A DNA stretch of 64,000 nt from UBA5287 sp041672395. GTDB lineage: Bacteria; Bacteroidota; Bacteroidia; Bacteroidales; Dysgonomonadaceae. The DNA lies in NCBI GenBank assembly GCA_041672395.1, contig JBAYZS010000005.1, positions 1 through 64,000 of the forward strand, given 5' to 3'. Positions 41,914 through 50,912 of this stretch are shown piece by piece. The position numbers were made by a program, and so were the translations under genes. The notes beneath the pieces were generated by a model, which was not told where the DNA came from, did not search any database, and saw nothing but the letters and a program-made list of their open reading frames with translations. How positions within the stretch are numbered: position 1 is the first letter of the stretch; the number at the start of each line of letters is the position of its first letter.

Positions 41914-43659
41914 TTAAAACTTAAAAGAGACTCCACCCATCATGTTGAAACCTTGTGCTGGATATCCATACCAAATATCATATTCTTGAGATAACAAATT
42001 GTTTGCTTTCAAGTTAAGTGATAGTTTTGGAGTAATTAGATATGATACCCCGATATTTAAGTCGTTAATATTCTCCATCTTAACATTCTCTCCGCTTATA
42101 TAAGACCAGCGTTCGTTCGCATAATAGTAGTTCAATGTAAACTTCAAATTAGTAGAAGCATTATAAGTAGCAACTAATTTGGTCTCCCACTCCGGCATAT
42201 TAAATGCAAGAGAATTCGATGCCTCGGTTGCAACGATGGTCATGTTTTTTGTTTTATAGAAGTTCTTCTTTAAATGAACTGAAATATCAAGTGGTGCCCA
42301 AATATTTGATTGTATCATTCCTCCCAAATATGAATGCGTGAGTTCGGCATAAATGGGAGATAATGACTCTCTTATCATTTCTTGATCGAAAGGGTTTTCG
42401 GTATTAAATTCATTGAAATTATCCAAAATGAAGAAATGCTCATTATCTGTTCTTTTGTACCCACCTAAAATATCGAAACGGAAACCGTTCAATTCACCGA
42501 TCTTTATTCCTCCATTTATATCTACATAGCTAATAGATGGTTTAATGATAACTGTAGGAGTTATGTAACGTGATTCGTTCCATATATCTAAGAAGGTATT
42601 ATTATCATATCCTCCTTTTAAATCAGCAAATACAGATGAATGGTCTGTTATTTTTAAACTCAATTCTATATTAGGTGTTAAACGTACTTCGAACTTTTCG
42701 TGTTGTTGGAACATTACATTAATTCCAAGTAAAGTTCTCCAATTTAATCCTTCGAAAATAATATAAGGATTTGTTTTAACTAACATATAATTCTTATATT
42801 CTATAACTGCGGGATCATTAGTACTTCCATAAAATGTAGTGAACAATTCACCATTTAAACCAAAAGTACTTCCCATATCTTGAATAGGTTTATTTAGGTT
42901 TACCCCTAAATCAAACTGATTACCTTTAATACCATTATTAACTAATGAAGAACCATATTTAGTAGAAAAGTTTTTGTAATCTGCATAACCTTTATATTTT
43001 AACCATGAATCAGATGTTGATTCAAGATTAATCCCCAAATTTAAAACATTAAGTTTCTGATTCTCATTATCATATGTGCGTATATTTCCAAATGAATTAC
43101 CATAATAGTTGTACATTGAATGAAAATAAGAAGTATAAGCATTCATTTTTAAGGAATTAAAATAATGATTAAATTTTAGTTGCCCTAAATCATCCATCAA
43201 ATTAGCATTATTGTTTTGAGGGTTAGATTCTTGTGTGTACTTAATGTTTCCATTAGTTGAATAATGAAGGAAATTAAACCTTAGATCACTCTTTTCGTTA
43301 CTTATAATGCGGAATCCCAGTTCACCGTCAATATTAGCATAATTACCAACACTTAAAGCTGCATATCCTTTTGTATAGTCAAAAGGTATAGTCGTCATTA
43401 AATCTGACGGAGCAGGTATTGCTATTTCAAGTGGAGGAGTGATTCGTCCCCCCCAATTTGAATAAGAGATATTTGCCTTTTTTACATCAGGAACTGGAAG
43501 AGTTGGAAGTGTACGAATCTTGTTTGCATCTTGCAAAGTAGGATTGAATTCTCTTTCAAGTTGTAACTGTCTTCTTAAAAGTGTATCCGGTTGTTGAGCA
43601 AATAGTCCAATAGTTAATAATAAACCGGATAAAATTGTAAATATATATTTCTTCATCAT
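41914..43659 (-). CDS. Outer-membrane beta-barrel protein, TonB-receptor-like without plug
   Basis: The 581-residue protein has a signal peptide (SGLLLTIGLFAQ) and a proline-rich linker (TLPTLPVPDV, ITPPLEIAIPAPSD). About 450 residues of alternating aromatic/polar strands follow, ending in GGVSFKF with a C-terminal Phe, as needed for barrel insertion. No plug domain is visible, so it is not a normal TonB receptor. It directly follows a large TPR gene (26 bp), suggesting a joint outer-membrane complex. Function unknown. Confidence 0.8.
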   Translation of the reverse strand: MMKKYIFTILSGLLLTIGLFAQQPDTLLRRQLQLEREFNPTLQDANKIRTLPTLPVPDVKKANISYSNWGGRITPPLEIAIPAPSDLMTTIPFDYTKGYAALSVGNYANIDGELGFRIISNEKSDLRFNFLHYSTNGNIKYTQESNPQNNNANLMDDLGQLKFNHYFNSLKMNAYTSYFHSMYNYYGNSFGNIRTYDNENQKLNVLNLGINLESTSDSWLKYKGYADYKNFSTKYGSSLVNNGIKGNQFDLGVNLNKPIQDMGSTFGLNGELFTTFYGSTNDPAVIEYKNYMLVKTNPYIIFEGLNWRTLLGINVMFQQHEKFEVRLTPNIELSLKITDHSSVFADLKGGYDNNTFLDIWNESRYITPTVIIKPSISYVDINGGIKIGELNGFRFDILGGYKRTDNEHFFILDNFNEFNTENPFDQEMIRESLSPIYAELTHSYLGGMIQSNIWAPLDISVHLKKNFYKTKNMTIVATEASNSLAFNMPEWETKLVATYNASTNLKFTLNYYYANERWSYISGENVKMENINDLNIGVSYLITPKLSLNLKANNLLSQEYDIWYGYPAQGFNMMGGVSFKF

Positions 43660-43685
43660 TAAATGTGAGTTATCAGTTTTGATTG

Positions 43686-46676
43686 TTAATTGTTTAGTCT
43701 TTCATTGATCAACTGTTGGATATCTGGTTCTTTACCTTTGTAGTTTTCCTTCAGACTTTCCAAATATTGGCGTGCCTGGAAATTGTCCCCTTTTGCTTTA
43801 TAAGTGTCAGATAAAACAATAAGTGCCCGAGCCATCCAATACTGATGAGGCGTTCCCTTTTGCATAAAGTCTTTAACCTGCGCTTCAGCTTTGTCGTAAG
43901 ATTTCCAATTGTAATATATATTACTAAGAATATATTGAGCTTCAGCACCATAAATACTTCTAGTATCTTTTGCTAATTCTTGGTAATCAACAATGGCTTT
44001 ATCAGTTTCGTTCACTTGTTGAAACGATTTACCACGAATATAAGTAGCTTCTGTTTTAACTTCTGGAGATAAATTGATTTGACTAATAAGATCTGATGCT
44101 GCTCTAGCTGATTCATGATAACTTTCTAATTTATATTGAGTTCTAACAACACCTAACAGGCCTTCAATTTGTTTCTCTTTGCTTTGCGATACATTTGCCA
44201 ACATAGAATAATCTCTCAATGCTAACTGAAAATCACCTTTTGCATATGCATATTGTGAAGTAAAGGTTAGAACATCTTCCATATATTTTTCACTGTTATT
44301 GTCAATGACTTTCCTAAAATATGATATTGCTTGTTGTTGATTACCTTTTTTATCCGAAATCAATCCCATATAATAGTTTGCATCATTACTGTATGCTCCA
44401 TTCGGAAAACTCTGTAAATATTTCAGCAAAGCCGTTTCAGCTTCTTGTGGAGAGTTTTTCATATACATACTTTCAGCAGCGATAAATGTTAGAGAATCTT
44501 GACGTGATGGTGAAATCTTCATACCACCGGGTAAGGAGTTGGCGTAATTAACATACGATTGAATATCATTCATATCTCGATAGACTGTTTCCATTGAAAC
44601 AAGTGCTGTTCGTGCATCATCCGATCCGGGGAAATTCTCGATTACGCTTTTATATGCACTAATGCTTTGAGAGTAATTTCCAGCATTATAATATAACTGC
44701 CCCAATTGGATACCACCCTTTCCAGCTGAAGGACTTTTTGGAAAAGTTGAAATGAGTTCTTGAAGCGTGCTGATAGCTTCGGTTTCCCGATTAATCATTG
44801 TAAGCGCACGACTTTTTTCATATAAAGCATCGTCATAATAAGTAGAGTTTGGGAAATTGCTCATCATCTGATTCAGTATCACAATTTTACCTTGATAATT
44901 ATGTTGCAATCCCATTACGAATGCTTTTTGATATGCTGCATAATCAGCTGTTTCAGGATTAGCGTTAGATGCTTGAGCGTAATACTGTTCGGCATTAGCG
45001 AAGTTACGATTGTAATAATAAGTGTCGCCGACTCTATTTAGAGCATCTGCATATTCTGCTCTGTTTTTATTGGACTCAGTCGATAAATATTTAAGAAATG
45101 ATTGTTGAGCTTTTGTATATTGTTGCTGTTTGAATTGTGCATATCCTAAGTTATACCAACCTAAGGCATAATTTTCATTTCTTGAAGAAGCTCTTTGAGT
45201 AAATTGTGAATAATCAGAAGCAGCACTATCAAAATTACCAATACGGTAAAAACTTTCTCCGCGCCAATAAAGAGCATTACTTAATGATGTTAAATCATTA
45301 TCGCCCATTGCAATAGTATTGTTGAAATGTTGAATAGCATTATTCATATTTCCATTGATAAACTCCTGTGCGCCCAGTTGAAAGAGAACTTTCTGCTTAG
45401 TCTCAAGAATCTGTCTGCCTGGTCTTTCAATACGATTGATAGCATTCAATGCCGCATTATAATCTTTTGTGGTAAGAAATGTCTCTGCAAGAATATCATT
45501 TACCTGATCAGTAAATTGAGAATTGGGGAATTCCTTTAAAAAGTTCTCAAATAAAGTAATGGATTCACTGAAAACAGAAAAGTTGGTTTGATGAATTAAT
45601 AAAGCGTAATTAAACATTGCTGTTTCGCGTGCCTTTACATCAAAAGAATCTCTGGAAGCAGATTCAAAAGCCATCTGAGCTTTTTGTCTTTCCCCCAGTT
45701 TTAGGTAAGTTTGCCCCAATTGTAATTGAGCATTCTGCGACAAAGCATCCCGATCCTTTATTGCATTTTGAAACATTGGAATAGCCTCATTCAATTTACC
45801 TGCTTCCACATAAGAGAGACCTATAAAATAGGCATCGCCCCGTAGTGGAGAATCGGTTTTCTGCAGATAGTTTTCGTAATATGGGATTGCCCTGGTTGGG
45901 CGTCCAGACCTGAAATGGCTGTTTCCCAAGACACGATACATTTCTGTAATATGATCACTTGCCGGATAGGTTGAAATAAAAGCATCTGCCAACTGGATTG
46001 CATTTTCAAGATTTCCATTAAAGAAAGTAGATTGAGCAGAATAAAAAGCCACTTCCTCTTTGTATTCCGGGTTGCTTTTCAGTCGTTCGAAACGTTGGAT
46101 AGCATTGTCGTATTCTCCATTTTTATAATCGATATATCCCAGATAAAAATTACCGGCATTATTGTATTCACTGCTATTTTGCGAAAGAAGTCCGAACAAT
46201 CGGTATGCTTCATTTAGTTTCCCCAACTGTAAATTTGAGTAAGCAGTTCTGAAACTATGATCTTCCTGTTCAGAAGAGGTTAGGTAGTCCAGATTTGATT
46301 GATCAAGCCAAAATTTAGCCAATTCCCAATTTTTTTCATCAAAATGATAAGAGCCGATAAAGAAAAGTACTTGATTTCGATGAATGGTTTCTGGGTAGCG
46401 GTCTAGAAACTCCTTCAACATATCTGCGCTGTTCTTATCGCCTTTGTAGAAGGCAGATGCAGCATTCATATAAGCCGCTTCTTCCAAAAGGAAAGCATCT
46501 TTTCCGATTGATGAGTATTGCATTAACAAATCTTGTGCACCCGTGTAATTTCTTTCAAGGAACATCTCTTTTCCTTGGTTGAAAAGTTTTTCAGGTTGCT
46601 GATGATAAACTGTTCGTTGGGCAAAAAGGCTGTATGAAGCGATAACCAAACAGAACAAGACAATGATTTTTTTCAT
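43686..46676 (-). CDS. Large exported tetratricopeptide-repeat protein
   Basis: The 996-residue protein has a signal peptide (IVLFCLVIASYSLFAQ). Tandem TPR or TPR-like helix pairs cover almost its full length, for example LGQTYLKLGERQKAQMAFESA and RVGDTYYYNRNFANAEQYYAQA, with some units like the Tol-Pal YbgF type. It is likely a periplasmic scaffold. It is paired with a beta-barrel gene 26 bp downstream and follows the nudix gene by 80 bp on the same strand. No enzyme domain is seen. Confidence 0.88.
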   Translation of the reverse strand: MKKIIVLFCLVIASYSLFAQRTVYHQQPEKLFNQGKEMFLERNYTGAQDLLMQYSSIGKDAFLLEEAAYMNAASAFYKGDKNSADMLKEFLDRYPETIHRNQVLFFIGSYHFDEKNWELAKFWLDQSNLDYLTSSEQEDHSFRTAYSNLQLGKLNEAYRLFGLLSQNSSEYNNAGNFYLGYIDYKNGEYDNAIQRFERLKSNPEYKEEVAFYSAQSTFFNGNLENAIQLADAFISTYPASDHITEMYRVLGNSHFRSGRPTRAIPYYENYLQKTDSPLRGDAYFIGLSYVEAGKLNEAIPMFQNAIKDRDALSQNAQLQLGQTYLKLGERQKAQMAFESASRDSFDVKARETAMFNYALLIHQTNFSVFSESITLFENFLKEFPNSQFTDQVNDILAETFLTTKDYNAALNAINRIERPGRQILETKQKVLFQLGAQEFINGNMNNAIQHFNNTIAMGDNDLTSLSNALYWRGESFYRIGNFDSAASDYSQFTQRASSRNENYALGWYNLGYAQFKQQQYTKAQQSFLKYLSTESNKNRAEYADALNRVGDTYYYNRNFANAEQYYAQASNANPETADYAAYQKAFVMGLQHNYQGKIVILNQMMSNFPNSTYYDDALYEKSRALTMINRETEAISTLQELISTFPKSPSAGKGGIQLGQLYYNAGNYSQSISAYKSVIENFPGSDDARTALVSMETVYRDMNDIQSYVNYANSLPGGMKISPSRQDSLTFIAAESMYMKNSPQEAETALLKYLQSFPNGAYSNDANYYMGLISDKKGNQQQAISYFRKVIDNNSEKYMEDVLTFTSQYAYAKGDFQLALRDYSMLANVSQSKEKQIEGLLGVVRTQYKLESYHESARAASDLISQINLSPEVKTEATYIRGKSFQQVNETDKAIVDYQELAKDTRSIYGAEAQYILSNIYYNWKSYDKAEAQVKDFMQKGTPHQYWMARALIVLSDTYKAKGDNFQARQYLESLKENYKGKEPDIQQLINERLNN

Positions 46677-46756
46677 ATGTGAATTATTTTCTATTTTATC
46701 TTCAGATATTAAGACTTAATTTCTTAATTATCGTTTAACTCTTAAAGTAATTAAAA

Positions 46757-47275
46757 CTATGAATTTAGCAATTTCTCAATCCCCTGTCGAATCGAAGTCA
46801 GTCCAAAATCGGCTGGATTAAGTTGATTTCTATTGATAAACAATAGTTCTTCAACATCATCTTGAGCTTTCAACTGACTGAAATATTTAACGTTACATGA
46901 GAAAAACATATCCACAGTATGAACTTCAAAATCCGAATATACATAAATATTTGGAATTGAAAAAAGGTATTCTGCAGAAGTTACTATCAACCTTGTTTCT
47001 TCCAACACTTCACGAGCTACGGCCTGTTCAGCGGTTTCATTCATATCAATAAACCCGCCGGGCAGATCAAAAGTCCCTTTGGCAGGTTCTTTTGCCCGTC
47101 TAGCTACCAATATTTCGTGATCATCATTTTTGATAATGGCAACCACTGCAGCAGAAGAGTTGAAATAGTAAACGAAACTGCAATCGGCACATCTTTTTGA
47201 TTTCTCGTTGTTTTCTATGAAGTTTTTAGAACCACATTTAGGACAGAAATGAAACTGTTTAAGTGGATGTGTCAT
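46757..47275 (-). CDS. Nudix hydrolase with N-terminal zinc ribbon
   Basis: The 172-residue protein has a zinc ribbon (Cys11, Cys14, Cys29, Cys32) and a complete Nudix box: Gly74, Glu80, Arg88-Glu89 and Glu92-Glu93. This resembles the NADH pyrophosphatase (NudC) layout but lacks its N-terminal domain. It cleaves a nucleoside diphosphate linked to another group; the substrate is not defined. It lies 23 bp after mrp on the same strand, probably in one operon. Confidence 0.9.
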   Translation of the reverse strand: MTHPLKQFHFCPKCGSKNFIENNEKSKRCADCSFVYYFNSSAAVVAIIKNDDHEILVARRAKEPAKGTFDLPGGFIDMNETAEQAVAREVLEETRLIVTSAEYLFSIPNIYVYSDFEVHTVDMFFSCNVKYFSQLKAQDDVEELLFINRNQLNPADFGLTSIRQGIEKLLNS

Positions 47276-47298
47276 AAGTATATACGTCTTTTAATTTA

Positions 47299-48408
47299 TT
47301 ATCTATGTGATACGTGAACAATTTGCGTAGGGGGTAATTCTCTGTTACGTTTATCCACAGCATCAATAACATTATCAGCAAGTGCAGCAAAAGCCATTCC
47401 TGTGATGCTGTCGGAGTTCAAAGCAACAGGTTTCCCATCGTCACCGCCTTCACGAATGCTTTGCACAATTGGAATCTGACCAAGCAGAGCATAACCCTCT
47501 TCCTCTGCAAAGTTCTTAACACCTTCTTTACCAAAGAGATAATATTTGTTTTCAGGCAGTTCGGCAGGTGTAAACCACGCCATATTCTCTACCAATCCCA
47601 AAATGGGTACTTCCACTTTTTCGGCCGAGAACATACTTATTCCCTTGCGAGCATCTGCAAGTGCAACTTCCTGTGGTGTGCTCACAATCACGGCCCCAGT
47701 AATGGGAAGTGTTTGTACGAGCGTTAAGTGAATATCGCTTGTGCCCGGTGGAAAATCGATAAGGAAATAGTCCAAATCGCCCCAGTCGGCATCTATAATC
47801 AATTGTTTGAGGGCATTACCTGCCATTGCACCTCGCCATACCACCGCTTCTTTTTTATTCACAAAGAAACCGATCGATAGCATTTTTACACCGTAATTTT
47901 CTATAGGGACAATCAGATCGCGACCATCTTTGTTTTCCAGTGATGGTTGTTCGTTTTCCACATCCAGCATTTTTGGAACAGACGGACCAAAAATATCGGC
48001 ATCCAACAGTCCCACTTTGTAACCCTTATTTGCCAGTGCCACAGCAAGATTTGTGCATACTGTACTTTTACCGACGCCACCTTTTCCGGATGCCACGGCA
48101 ATAATATTTTTAACACCGGGCAAAATATCCGGAAGTTCAGGACGAGGTTTCTGTTTTGATTTTACTGATATATTACCTTTAATATCAACATTTTTATCGA
48201 CATAAGTGAGGATGGCCTGTTCCGCCATTTTGACCAATGATTTAATGAACGGATCGTTTGCTTTTTCAGTGATAAGTGAAAAGCTCACTTTCATACCTTC
48301 AATGCGGATATTGTCTTCTACCATTCCGGCAGAAACTATGTCCTGTCCAGTTCCGGGATAGCGCACGTTTTTCAGTGCGTCTAAAATTAGTTGAGGATAT
48401 AATGTCAT
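47299..48408 (-). CDS. mrp: Mrp/NBP35-type Fe-S cluster carrier ATPase
   Basis: The 369-residue protein joins an N-terminal DUF59 domain (about 1-80) to a P-loop ATPase with the deviant Walker A GKGGVGKST (108-116) and PPGTSDIHL. Mrp proteins carry and deliver Fe-S clusters. The CxxC that usually bridges the cluster between subunits is not present after LVENMAWF, where ENMSxxxCxxC is expected. The gene sits between trmB (21 bp) and the nudix gene (23 bp), suggesting co-transcription. Confidence 0.93.
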   Translation of the reverse strand: MTLYPQLILDALKNVRYPGTGQDIVSAGMVEDNIRIEGMKVSFSLITEKANDPFIKSLVKMAEQAILTYVDKNVDIKGNISVKSKQKPRPELPDILPGVKNIIAVASGKGGVGKSTVCTNLAVALANKGYKVGLLDADIFGPSVPKMLDVENEQPSLENKDGRDLIVPIENYGVKMLSIGFFVNKKEAVVWRGAMAGNALKQLIIDADWGDLDYFLIDFPPGTSDIHLTLVQTLPITGAVIVSTPQEVALADARKGISMFSAEKVEVPILGLVENMAWFTPAELPENKYYLFGKEGVKNFAEEEGYALLGQIPIVQSIREGGDDGKPVALNSDSITGMAFAALADNVIDAVDKRNRELPPTQIVHVSHR

Positions 48409-48429
48409 ATTTATTGTGTGCTTAAATAT

Positions 48430-49173
48430 TTAAATCATATTATTTGTATTTCTGCCATAACTTCTGTAAGAATCAGGTTCAATCTCGATATCAGGTTCAA
48501 TCCATTCCTCTTTCTTAGGGCAAATAAATTTGATGTACCTTATGTTTAAACCCCTTGAACGCCATTGTTGTTCATAAAAAGTCTGAATTTGCAGTATAGG
48601 ATCGTCAAATCCCGAATTGTAGAGGTCGTCTGTGTCAAAAAGAACCGTCAATCCGTTTTCTTCAATCATTGTTTTTGTGTAAGTATAAAGAAAATTACTG
48701 TCGGACTTTAGATGTATAATGCCATCTGTATTAAGTATTTGACTATAACTGTCCATGAATCGGGTAGAGGTAAGCCGTTTGTTTGTTTTCTTCATCTGCG
48801 GATCAGGAAAGGTGATCCAGATTTCTGTGACCTCGTTTTCATCAAAAAAGTGGTTTATCAACTCGATTTGAGTGCGCAAAAAAGCAACATTCTGCATATT
48901 GTTTTCAAGCGCTTCGGTAGCCCCTTTCCACATACGCGCTCCCTTTATGTCGATGCCAATAAAATTCTTTTCGGGGTAAAGTTTTGCTAGTCCAACCGTG
49001 TATTCTCCTTTACCACAGCCAAGTTCAAGTACAATCGGATTATCATTTTTAAAGAAGGTGTTCCATTTTCCTTTCAGTGGAAATTCCTCTTTTTGAAGCG
49101 TACCAAACGTGTATTGAAACACATTGTTGTACGTTTTCATGTCAGCAAATTTGGCAAGTTTATTCTTTCCCAT
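48430..49173 (-). CDS. trmB: tRNA (guanine-46-N7)-methyltransferase
   Basis: The 247-residue SAM methyltransferase has VLELGCGKGEYTVGLA and the TrmB signature WITFPDPQMKKTNKRLTS with the downstream FMDSYSQIL. It methylates G46 in the variable loop of tRNA. It is first in a minus-strand series trmB-mrp-nudix-TPR-barrel and has its own promoter at 49198-49230. Confidence 0.96.
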   Translation of the reverse strand: MGKNKLAKFADMKTYNNVFQYTFGTLQKEEFPLKGKWNTFFKNDNPIVLELGCGKGEYTVGLAKLYPEKNFIGIDIKGARMWKGATEALENNMQNVAFLRTQIELINHFFDENEVTEIWITFPDPQMKKTNKRLTSTRFMDSYSQILNTDGIIHLKSDSNFLYTYTKTMIEENGLTVLFDTDDLYNSGFDDPILQIQTFYEQQWRSRGLNIRYIKFICPKKEEWIEPDIEIEPDSYRSYGRNTNNMI

Positions 49174-49197
49174 TCGTTAATAAAGTAAATATCAATG

Positions 49198-49230
49198 CAA
49201 AAATAGGCATTTAGTGACAAAAAACAGCAA
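49198..49230 (-). promoter_or_regulatory. Promoter for trmB
   Basis: On the minus strand TTG (49230-49228), a 22-bp spacer and TATTTTTG (49205-49198), ending 24 bp before the trmB ATG. The -7 box is consensus; the spacer is a little long. Confidence 0.45.
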
Positions 49231-49337
49231 TAAGTTTTGTCGAATAAACCATAAAATGTGAATTATTGTTAGTTCTCTTGAATGCAGAATAATTATTTAA
49301 GGATTCAAAGAATGATATCGATTCTTTATGATGAAAA

Positions 49338-49414
49338 TGTGAAATCACAGTGAAATTTTAGTGAGACCATAGTGAGACCATAGTGGGAGGAGGGTGAGAC
49401 CATGGTGTTAGTTG
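49338..49414. repeat. Seven 11-bp phased repeats, core GTGAGACCAT
   Basis: Seven contiguous units of exactly 11 bp start at 49338, 49349, 49360, 49371, 49382, 49393 and 49404. All have GTG at positions 2-4; units 3, 4 and 6 share GTGAGACCAT, while the outer units are degenerate. The 11-bp spacing is close to one DNA turn, so a bound protein would meet each unit on nearly the same face. Inverted copies lie at 63016-63037. Function unknown. Confidence 0.8.
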
Positions 49415-49533
49415 TAAAAAGATATTTTTGATGTGTTTTGAGAGCAAGTAGGGTGCAAAAAAAGAAGCAGTCGATCTCTGAAAATGATTAAAAAAAAGGT
49501 TCGAAAAAAAGGATGGAGTTTCAATATAATATT

Positions 49534-49541
49534 TAACTTTG
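49534..49541 (+). promoter_or_regulatory. Candidate -7 element for gdhA
   Basis: TAACTTTG matches TAnnTTTG, 33 bp before the start codon; no TTG at the -33 position. The 11-bp repeat array lies about 120 bp upstream. Confidence 0.4.
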
Positions 49542-49574
49542 TATAGTATATAAACCTTAAAATACATATTTTTT

Positions 49575-50912
49575 ATGAGAGTTAATGACATAATGACACA
49601 ACTTGAGGCCAAACACCCCGGTGAGTCTGAGTATTTACAAGCAGTTAAAGAAGTGCTGATTTCTATTGAGGACGTTTATAATGAACATCCCGAATTTGAA
49701 AAAGCAGCCATTGTTGAACGCCTTGTTGAACCCGACAGGATTTTTACTTTTAGAGTACCTTGGGTTGACGATAAAGGAACAGTTCATGTGAACATCGGTC
49801 ACAGAGTACAGTTTAACGGAGCAATTGGTCCGTATAAAGGCGGCATTAGATTTCATCCTTCTGTAACACTTTCTACATTAAAATTTTTAGGATTTGAGCA
49901 GACTTTTAAAAATGCCCTTACAACCTTGCCCATGGGCGGAGGAAAAGGAGGTGCTGATTTTTCTCCTAAAGGTAAGTCCGATGCAGAGATAATGCGATTC
50001 TGTCAATCATTTGTTACTGAATTATGGCGGAATATTGGTCCTGATACAGATGTTCCTGCCGGTGACGTTGGAGTTGGCGGTAGAGAAGTGGGTTACATGT
50101 TTGGCATGTACAAAAAATTGGCTCGCGAGCATACAGGAACATTCACTGGCAAAGGGATGTCGTTTGGCGGATCACGCTTACGCCCTGAAGCAACGGGGTT
50201 TGGAGCTTTATATTTTGTTCAACAAATGTGCAAAACACACAATATAGAACTTAAAGGCAAAACAATTGGCATTTCGGGATTCGGAAATGTAGCCTGGGGC
50301 GCCGTTTCTAAAGCGACAGAACTGGGAGCTAAAGTGGTAACTATTTCTGGACCTGATGGAATGATTTATGATGAGGAAGGTGTAAATACACCAGAGAAAA
50401 TCGAATATTTACTGGAACTTAGGAATTCTGGCAATGATGTGTGTGAGCCGTATGCAGAAGAATTTCCAAGCGCAAAGTTCTACCCGGGCAAAAAACCTTG
50501 GGAGTTCAAAATCGATATTGCATTGCCATGTGCTTTTCAAAATGAGTTGAATATTGAAGATGCCAAAAAGCTGAAAGAGAATGGAGTTCTTTTAGTGGCC
50601 GAAGTATCTAATATGGGTTGCACGGCAGAGGCAGTCGACTTTTTTGCAGAAAATCAAATGTTGTTTGCTCCCGGAAAGGCAGTTAATGCAGGTGGCGTTG
50701 CTTGTTCAGGCTTGGAGATGTCGCAAAATGCAATGCATCTTTCGTGGGCTAACGATGAGGTAGATAGGCGTTTACACCAAATAATGAGCGATATTCATCA
50801 GCAATGTGTGACTTACGGAAGACAAGAAAATTATATTAACTATGTTAAAGGAGCCAACGTTGCGGGATTCATGAAAGTTGCCGATGCCATGATGGCGCAA
50901 GGCATTGTATGA
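49575..50912 (+). CDS. gdhA: Glutamate dehydrogenase, probably NADP-dependent
   Basis: The 445-residue hexameric-type enzyme converts 2-oxoglutarate and ammonium to glutamate. Substrate-site blocks are GPYKGGIRFHPSV and PMGGGKGGADFSPKG; the catalytic Asp is in PAGDVGVGGREVGYMFG; and the nucleotide fold starts at GISGFGNVAWGA. The length fits the 450-residue anabolic class. Its stop overlaps the start of the nuclease gene (ATGA). Regulation may involve the repeat array upstream. Confidence 0.96.
   Translation: MRVNDIMTQLEAKHPGESEYLQAVKEVLISIEDVYNEHPEFEKAAIVERLVEPDRIFTFRVPWVDDKGTVHVNIGHRVQFNGAIGPYKGGIRFHPSVTLSTLKFLGFEQTFKNALTTLPMGGGKGGADFSPKGKSDAEIMRFCQSFVTELWRNIGPDTDVPAGDVGVGGREVGYMFGMYKKLAREHTGTFTGKGMSFGGSRLRPEATGFGALYFVQQMCKTHNIELKGKTIGISGFGNVAWGAVSKATELGAKVVTISGPDGMIYDEEGVNTPEKIEYLLELRNSGNDVCEPYAEEFPSAKFYPGKKPWEFKIDIALPCAFQNELNIEDAKKLKENGVLLVAEVSNMGCTAEAVDFFAENQMLFAPGKAVNAGGVACSGLEMSQNAMHLSWANDEVDRRLHQIMSDIHQQCVTYGRQENYINYVKGANVAGFMKVADAMMAQGIV

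Larger units (their letters stand above)
49174..49574. other. Divergent 400-bp region before trmB and gdhA
   Basis: No gene is seen. It holds the trmB promoter at the left, a 77-bp array of 11-bp repeats (49338-49414) and a -7 box for gdhA (49534-49541). It is the richest intergenic region of the window in regulatory-looking sequence. Confidence 0.65.

Noticed and set aside
49338..49414. CRISPR or terminator
   Set aside because: The units are 11 bp, contiguous and not inverted, so neither spacers nor a hairpin exist.
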